Assembly: GCF_002288925.2 (NCBI RefSeq)
Contig: NW_022098007.1
Location: 24,118,815 to 24,182,814 of the forward strand
Reading direction: 5' to 3'
DNA: 64,000 nucleotides
Origin: Delphinapterus leucas
Taxonomy: Eukaryota; Chordata; Mammalia; Artiodactyla; Monodontidae
The translations under genes were made by a program, and so were the position numbers. Shown here piece by piece: positions 57,384-64,000 of the stretch (position 1 is its first letter; each line of letters starts with the position of its first letter). The notes beneath the pieces were generated by a model. That model worked only from the letters and a program-made list of their open reading frames with translations, had not been told where the DNA came from and made no database searches.

Positions 57384-59503
57384 TCTCTCCTTGGATTTAA
57401 ACTTTTAGATATTATTATAAATGGAATTCCATTCTTAATTTCATTTTTAGATTGTTGGTGGTGTACAGAAATACATCTGATTTTTGTTTTCATTTGTACC
57501 CTGCAATTATGAAGAACTCGCTTTTTAGTTCTACTAGCTTTCTTGCGGATTCCTTTGGATTTTCTAAAGATTAGATCACATAATCTGTGAATAGAGGTAG
57601 CTTTACCCCTTCATTTCCAATGCGGATGCCCCTTTTCTTGTATAATAGCTATTGCTAGTACTTCCAGTAAGACATGAATGGCAAATGATGCAAGTGGGTA
57701 TCCGTGTCTTGTTAGTGATCTTAGGGGTAAAATTTGCAGTCTTTCATCAATGAGTATGATGTTAACTGTGGGTTTTTCATAAATGTCCTGTATCATGTCA
57801 CAGAATTTTCCCTTTATTCCCAGTTTTCAGAGTATTTATCAAGAAAGGATGTTGGATTTTGTCAAATGCCTTTCCTGCATAAACTGAGATGATCATGAGG
57901 GTTTTTTCCCTTTGCTCTATTCACATCATGTATTACATTGATTGCTTTCCTTATGTTGAACCACCCTTGCATTCCTGGAATAAATTTGACTTGGTCATGG
58001 TGAGTAATCCATTTAATATGCAACTGGATTTGGTTTTCTAATATTTTGTTGAGGACTTTTGCATCTATATTAATAAGGGATATTGATCTATAATTTTCTT
58101 CCTTGTTATGTCTTTATTTGGTTTTGTATCAGAGCAATGCTATTCTCATCGAATGAGTTAGGAAGCACTTTAATTTTTTGAAAGAGTACTAAAAGTATTT
58201 TTATCTCTTGTTTAAATGTTTGGTGGAAATCACCAAAATTAATTCAGGACTTAATTTTGTTGTCAGGTGTTATGTTAGTGATTCATTCTCTTTACTTGTT
58301 AGGTCTGTTGAGATTTTCTATTTCTTCTTGAGTCAGTTTAGGTGAATTGTGTATTTCAAGGAATTTATCCATTTCTTCTAAGTTATCTAATTTGCTGTAC
58401 AATTTTTCATACTATTTTTTTACAATTAATTTAATTTTGTTAAGGTCAGTTGTTGTGTCACCACTTACATTTCTCATCTTAGTTACTTGTATGTACTCTC
58501 TTTCCCTGTTTTTTCTTAGTCTTACTAAACATTTGGTGATTTTGTTTATCTTTCCAAGGAACCGTCTTCTGATTTAATTAATTTTCTCTATTGTTTGCTT
58601 AGTCTCTATTTTATCACTACTTTGATCTTTATTATTTCCTTCTTTCTGTTACCTTTGGGATAGTTTCTTCTTCTTGTTCTGGTTCCTTCAGGTGTGAAGT
58701 TAGGTTACTGATCTGAGACCTTTATTCTTTTTAGATGTACATAATTACAGATATACATTTTCCTCTAACAACTGTTTTCACTGCATAGCATAATTTTAAT
58801 GTGTTTTTATTTGCACTTGTCTCTAAGTATTTTCTAATTTCCATTACAATTTCTTCTTTGACCAATTGTCTGTTTGAGTGTGTTGTTTAATTTTAATATA
58901 TTTGTGATTTTCTTAGTTCCTTCTGTTGTTGATATCTAACTTCATCCTGTTGTGGTCAGTGAAGATACTTTGTATGATAACCATCTTTTTACACCTATTG
59001 AGCCTTGTTTTGTAGCTTAAAATATACTCTGTCCTGGAGAAAGTTCAATGTGCATGTGAGAGAATGTGTAATCTGCTGTTTTTGTGTAGAATGTACTTTA
59101 TATATGTCTGTTAGGTGTATTTGGTTCAGAGTTGTTCAAGTCCTCTAATTCCTTACTTATTTTCTGTTTGGTTGCTATTTCCATTATAGAAAGAGAAGTA
59201 TTCAAGCCTCTCACTCTTATGAAGAACTATCTATTTCTTCCTTCAATTCTGTCCAGTTTCCTTCATATATTTTGAGGATCTGTTATTAGGTTTGTAAATG
59301 TTTACAATTGTTATGTCTTCTTGTTGAATTGAATATTTTATTAATATATAATTCTTCCACCTACTATAAACTTCTTGATTTAAAATCTACTTTATTTCAT
59401 ATTAGTATAGACACCCCTGATCTCTTTCAGTTACTATTTGCATGGAGTCTTCTTCACTGTCAATATATTTGTGTGTTAGATCTAAAATATGTCTGTTTAA
59501 AAA

Positions 59504-59845
59504 AATTTTTTTAACAAATTTATTTATTTTATTTATTTATTTTTGGCTGCATTGGGTCTTCGTTGCTGTGCGTGGGCTTTCTCTAGTTGCGGCGAGTGGG
59601 GGCTACTCTTCCCTGTGGTGTGTGTGCTTCTTATTGCGGTGGCTTCTCTTGCTGCAGAGCACAGGCTCTAGGCATGCGGGCTTCAGCAGTTGTGGCTCAC
59701 GGGCTCTAGAGCGCGGGCTCAGTAGTTGTGGCACACGGACCCAGTTGCTCTGCAGCATGTGGGATCTTCCTGGACCAGGGATCGAACCAGTGTCCCCTGC
59801 ATTGGCAGGCGGATTCTTAACCATTGTGCCACCAGGGAAGTCCCC
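59504..59845 (-). mobile_element. CHR-type SINE, long form
   Basis: (TTTA)n tail, TTTTTGGCTGCATTGGGTCTTC, AGTAGTTGTGG-type body, ending GCCACCAGGGAAGTCCCC. The flanks are similar (ATGTCTGTTT / ATGAGTCTCTTTT) but no clean TSD was confirmed. The edge is accurate to about 5 bp. Confidence 0.93.
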
Positions 59846-60191
59846 ATGAGTCTCTTTTAGATACAATATAGTTTGATCATGTTTTATCTATTCTGCCAAG
59901 CTATATCTTTTGATTAAAGATTTTTTACATTCCAAGTAGTTATTAATCAGGAGGTACTTCTTCTGCCATTTTGCTATTTGTTTACTATATGCCTTATGGC
60001 ATTTTTGTAACTCATTTCCTACCATTTTACTGACATCTTTTGTGTTTGGATGATTTTTTTCCTAGTGAAACATTTTGATTCCCTTCTTATTACTTTTAGT
60101 GTATATTCTATACATAGGTACTTTGTGGGTACACTGATCATTACATTTAGCACCTTAAAGTTATAACAGTCTAATTAGAATGTATACCACC

Positions 60192-60906
60192 CTTGAATGT
60201 AAGTTGGTGCAGCCACTATGGAAAACAGTATGGAGGTTCCTCAGAAAACTAAAAATAGAATTACCATATGATCCAGCAATCCCACTCCTGGGCATATAAC
60301 CGGACAAAACTATAATTCAAAAAGATACATGCACCCCAATATTCATAGCAGCACTATTAACAATAGCCCAAATATCGAAACAACCTAAATGTCTATTGAC
60401 AGAAAATGGATAAAGAAGATGTGGTACATATAAACAATGGAATACTACTCAGCCATAAAAAAGAACAAAGTAATGCCATTTGTGGCAACCTGGATGCAAA
60501 CAGATATTATCATACTAAGTGAAGCAAGTAAGAAATAGAAAAATACCATATGATATCACTTATATGTGGAATCTAAAATACAGCACAAATGAACCTATCT
60601 ACAAAACAGAAACACACTCACAGACCTAGAGATCAGACTTGTGGTTGCCAAGGGGGATGGGGGGAGGGAGAGGGATGGGCTGGAAGTTTGGGGTTGGTAG
60701 ATGTAAACTATTACATTTAGAATGGATAAACAAAAAGGTCCTACTGTATAGCAAGGGGTACTATATCCAATGTCCTGGGATAAAACAAAATGGAAAAAAA
60801 TATTTAAAAAAAGAATGTCTATATGTGTATAACTGAGTCACTTTGCTGTACAGCAGAGATTGTCGCAACATTGTAAATCAACTACACTTCAATTAAAAAA
60901 CAAAGA
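60192..60906 (+). mobile_element. L1 3' tail, 5' truncated
   Basis: GTGCAGCCACTATGGAAAAC ... CTACACTTCAATTAAAAAAC. The perfect 15 bp TSD AGAATGTATACCACC lies at 60177-60191 and 60907-60921. It interrupts the old antisense L1. Confidence 0.96.
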
Positions 60907-60950
60907 AGAATGTATACCACCTTAACTTCAATATCATACAAAACCCCTGC

Positions 60951-61114
60951 TCCAGTAGAGCTCTGTCCTTCCCTCTATCATTGATGACATAGACTACATA
61001 TTTATAAATTGTGTGCCCAATAAATAGAATGATAATTTTAATGCATTTATCTTTTCAATCATGTAGAAAATAAAAATTGGCATTACACAATTTCCCATGT
61101 ATTTATCTTTACCA
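60951..61114. other. Short AT-rich spacer between L1s
   Basis: AT-rich sequence not assigned to either L1 with confidence. Confidence 0.5.
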
Positions 61115-62814
61115 GGTATTTATTTCACTAATAATTACCGATGTTGAATATTTTTTCATGTGCCTGTTGGCTATCTGTATGTCTTCTTTGGAAAATGTCT
61201 ATTCATTTCCTCTGCCCCCCTTTTTAATCAGGTTGTTTGCTTTTGTTTTTGAGTTCTATGAATTCTTTATATATTTTGGATATTAACCCCTTATTGGATA
61301 TATGATTTGCAAATATCTTCTCCCATTCAGTAGGTTCTCTTTTTGTTTTGTTGATGATTTCCTTTGATAGGCAGAAACTATTTAGTTTAATGTAGTCTCA
61401 TTTGTTTTTGTTTTGGTCCCCATGCCTGAGGAGACATATCCAGAAAGATAATGCTGAGACTGATTTCAAAGAGCATACTGCCTATGTTTTATTCTAGTTT
61501 TATGGTTCCAGTTCTTACATTCAAAGCTTACATACAATCCATTTTCAGGTGATTTTTCTTTATGGTGAAACAAGGTGATCAATCTAGTTTCATTTTTCTT
61601 TTTGCTTTGCATGTGACTGTTAAGTTTCCCCAACATCATTTACTGAAAAGAGTATTGTTTCTCCATTGTATGTTCTTTGCTACTTTATCATAAATTAATT
61701 GCCCACATATGTCTGAGTTTCTGCCAATACCATGCTGTTTTGATTACTATACCTTTGTAATACACTTTGAAACTACAGAGTGTTACACCTCCAGATTTGA
61801 TCTTTTTTCTCAGGGTTGCTTTGACTATTTGGGGTATTTTGTGGTTCCACATAAATTTTAGAATTTTTTTGTTCTATTTCTATGAAAAATGTCCTTAAGA
61901 TTCAGACAGGAATTGCACTGAATGCATAGATTCTTTTAAATAATATGGACATTTAAACAATGTGAATTCTTCCAATCAATGAGCAGGAAATATCTTTCCA
62001 TTTATTTGTGTCTTCTTCAACAATATCTTCTACTCTTCAGAGTACAGGTATTTCACCTCGTTAAATTTGTTCCTGGGTGTATTATTCTTTTTGATACAAC
62101 TGTAAATGGGATAGTTTTCTTCACTTCTCTGACAGCTCATTATTACTGTATAGAAATTTAACATATTTCTGTGTATTAATTTTCTGTTCTGCAACTTTAC
62201 TGAATCCATCTCTTAGTTATAATAGTTTTTTGGTAAAGTCTTTAGAGCTTGATGATCTGTCCTTTGATGAAATTGGGGTGCTAAAGTACCCTGCCATTAT
62301 TGTATTGTCAAATTTCCCCTTTATATCTGTATTTGCTTTATATACTTAGGTGCTCCTACATTGGATCCATAAATGTTAAAAAGTAAAATATACACTTCTT
62401 GTATTCATTCCTTTATCATAATATAATGCCCTTCTTTGTCTGTTGTTAAGACTTTGCTTTAAAGATTTTTTCTGATATTATTGGTACCACCCCTTTCTTA
62501 TCATTTCCATCTGCATAAAATATCTTTTTCCATCCCTTCATTTTCAGTATGCATGTGTCTTTAGTTCTGAAGTGAGTCTCTTGTAAGCATCATATAGATG
62601 GGTCTTGTTTTTTTTATACAGCCACCCTATGTCTTTTGATTGGAGCATTTAGTCCACTAACATTTAAAGTAATTATTGATAGGTATGTACTTATACCTGT
62701 TTTCTGATTATTTTTGTCAGTTTTCCCTGTTCTTTTCTTCTTCTTTTAGTTTCTCCCCATTTCGTTTGATGATTTCCTTTTGTAGTATGCTTGTGTTCAT
62801 TTTTCTTATTGACA
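61115..62814 (-). mobile_element. L1 3' half, antisense, with internal deletion
   Basis: 3' end near 61115 (TTCACTAATAATTACCGATG), through 3'UTR and ORF2 C-terminus to about 62230. Near 62245-62285 the sequence jumps from RT to endonuclease, implying a deletion. The endonuclease region is recognisable to about 62670. The right edge is the inverted junction near 62814. Confidence 0.85.
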
Positions 62815-63416
62815 GTAACACAATAAAAGTGGGGGACTTTAACAACCCCCTTACATAAATGGATAGATAATCCAGACAAAAAATAAACAATAAAATACTG
62901 GGCTTAAATGACATATTAGACAAGTTGTACTTAATTGATATATATATAAAGCATTCCATCCGAAAGCAGCAGAATACACATTCTTTTCAAGTGTGCATGG
63001 AACATACTCCAGGATAGATCACATGCTAGGCCACAAAATAAGCCTCAGTAAATTTAAGAAAATTGGAATCATATGAAGCATCTTTTCCGACCACAATGCT
63101 GAGGCTAGACATCAACTACAAGAAAAAAACTGCAAAAAGCACAAACATGTGAAGGCAAAACTATATGGACTAAACAACCAATGGATCACTGAAGAAATCA
63201 AAATGGAAATTTAAAAAACTACCTACAGACAAATGAAAATGAAAACACAACAGTCCAAAACCTATGGGATGCAACAAAAACAGTTTTAAGAGAGAAGTTT
63301 ATAGTGACACAAGCTTACCTCAGGAAACAAGAAAAATATCAAACAACATAAAATTATACCTAAAGGAACTAGAGAAAGAAAAACAAATAAAACCCAAAAT
63401 TAGAAGTAAAGAAATC
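62815..63416 (+). mobile_element. L1 endonuclease/RT fragment, sense
   Basis: GACAGTAACACAATAAAAGT reads SNTIKVGDFNNPLT, the L1 endonuclease, continuing to KELEKEKQIKPKIRSKEIG near 63357-63416. There are many stops. It abuts the antisense L1 head to head. Confidence 0.9.
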
Positions 63417-63760
63417 GGGACTTCCCTGGTGGAGCAGTGGCTGGGAATCTACCTGCCAATGCAGGGGACATGGGCTCGATCACTGGTCAGGGAAGATCCC
63501 ACATGCCATGCAGCAACTAAGCCCATGTGCCACAACTACTGAGCCTGCATTCTAGAGCATGTGAGCCACAACTACTGAGCCCGCATGCCACAACTACTGT
63601 AGCTCACGTGCCTAGAGCCCAAGCTCCACAACAAGAGAAGCCACTGCAATGAGAAGCCTGCACACCACAATGAAGAGTAGCCCGCACTCACTGCACCTAG
63701 AGAAAGCCCACATGCAGCAACAAAGAACCAATGCAGCCAAAAATTAACTAATTAAAAAAA
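63417..63760 (+). mobile_element. CHR-type SINE, long form
   Basis: GGGACTTCCCTGGTGGAGCAG head, CCACAACTACTGAGCC-type body, TTAACTAATTAAAAAAAAG tail. AGAAGTA occurs at 63402-63408 and 63761-63767, but the L1 position differs on the two sides, so the TSD is doubtful. Confidence 0.92.
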
Positions 63761-64000
63761 AGAAGTATGAGGTATCACCTCACACCAGTCAGAGTGGCCA
63801 TCATCAAAAAAACTAGAAACAATAAATTCTGGAGAGGGTGTGGAGAACAGTGAACCCTCTTGCTCTGTTGGTAGGAATGTAAATTGATACAGCCACTACG
63901 GAGAACAGTATGGAGGTTCCTTAAAAAAATAAAAATAGAACTACCATGTGACCCAGCAATCCCACTACTGGGCATATACCCTGAGAAAACCATAATTCAA
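63761..64000 (+). mobile_element. L1 ORF2 end / 3'UTR, sense, runs off right edge
   Basis: TATGAGGTATCACCTCACAC and TGGAGAGGGTGTGGAGAACAG are the L1 ORF2 C-terminal region and onward. It is open at the right window edge. Confidence 0.92.

Larger units (their letters stand above)
57384..60950 (-). mobile_element. Old L1 (L1M-type) ORF2 region, antisense
   Basis: Antisense RT (ATTTTGTCAAATGCCTTTCC near 57858 and the AATTTGACTTGGTCATGG region near 57984), then endonuclease to about 59480. After a SINE, the rest continues to about 60176, and after an L1 tail to about 60950. Frames are broken throughout. It may be the upstream part of the element whose 3'UTR is at 55111-55920, with the DNAJB6 copy between them. 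Confidence 0.85.

Noticed and set aside
1..64000. tRNA genes suggested by many A/B-box-like sequences
   Set aside because: All fall in SINE heads with degenerate cloverleafs and retroposon tails and TSDs.

Overview
This window is mammalian nuclear DNA, almost certainly from a cetacean. The evidence is about fourteen tRNA-derived SINEs of the cetartiodactyl CHR type, with heads reading GGACTTCCCTGGTGG or the reverse ACCAGGGAAGCCC. They include the short antisense-type copies with a poly(T) followed by GCGGTA...CTCTCACTGTTGTGG that are abundant in whales and dolphins. They sit in a dense bed of L1 elements of several ages. I see no intact host protein-coding gene, no RNA gene other than tRNA-derived SINEs, and no CRISPR or bacterial feature. 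All calls come from reading the sequence by eye, and family names were not checked against a repeat library.

Layout. 1-4.1 kb: an antisense L1 5'UTR, a 0.28 kb GC-rich island with an mRNA-like antisense ORF, and a sense L1 3' half. 4.1-14.3 kb: a badly decayed class I endogenous retrovirus (ERV-A: RNase H, integrase, env), split by a short L1 tail and by a 6.8 kb antisense L1 with target-site duplications (TSDs). 14.3-15.1 kb: a degenerate purine-rich minisatellite. 15.6-16.5 kb: a GPCR pseudogene of the GPR3/GPR6/GPR12 type. 16.5-20.6 kb: mostly unrecognised sequence, with one L1 tail and one MIR. 20.6-46.2 kb: a second, more complete provirus (ERV-B) with both LTRs (470 and 475 bp), gag, pro, pol and env remnants and a polypurine tract. 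It is inflated from roughly 8.5 kb to 25.6 kb by nested insertions: an 8.2 kb antisense L1 in the leader, a solo-LTR-like unit in gag (itself split by an L1 tail), two SINEs in pol, and a 6.7 kb sense L1 in integrase (itself containing a younger L1). 46.2-52.6 kb: flanking sequence, an old L1, two young L1 tails (one with a twin-priming inversion), an unidentified 3'-end-like segment and a MaLR scrap. 52.6-64 kb: old antisense L1s, a processed pseudogene of the DNAJB6 short isoform, further SINEs, and an L1 pair meeting in opposite orientation.

Nothing here acts as a working pathway. The value of the window is as a stratigraphic record: TSDs allow many insertions to be placed in relative time order. 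I found no convincing undescribed biological system. The best leads are the cDNA-like island at 1455-1735, the unidentified 3'-end-like segment at 49503-49957, the receptor pseudogene, and the provirus lineage.
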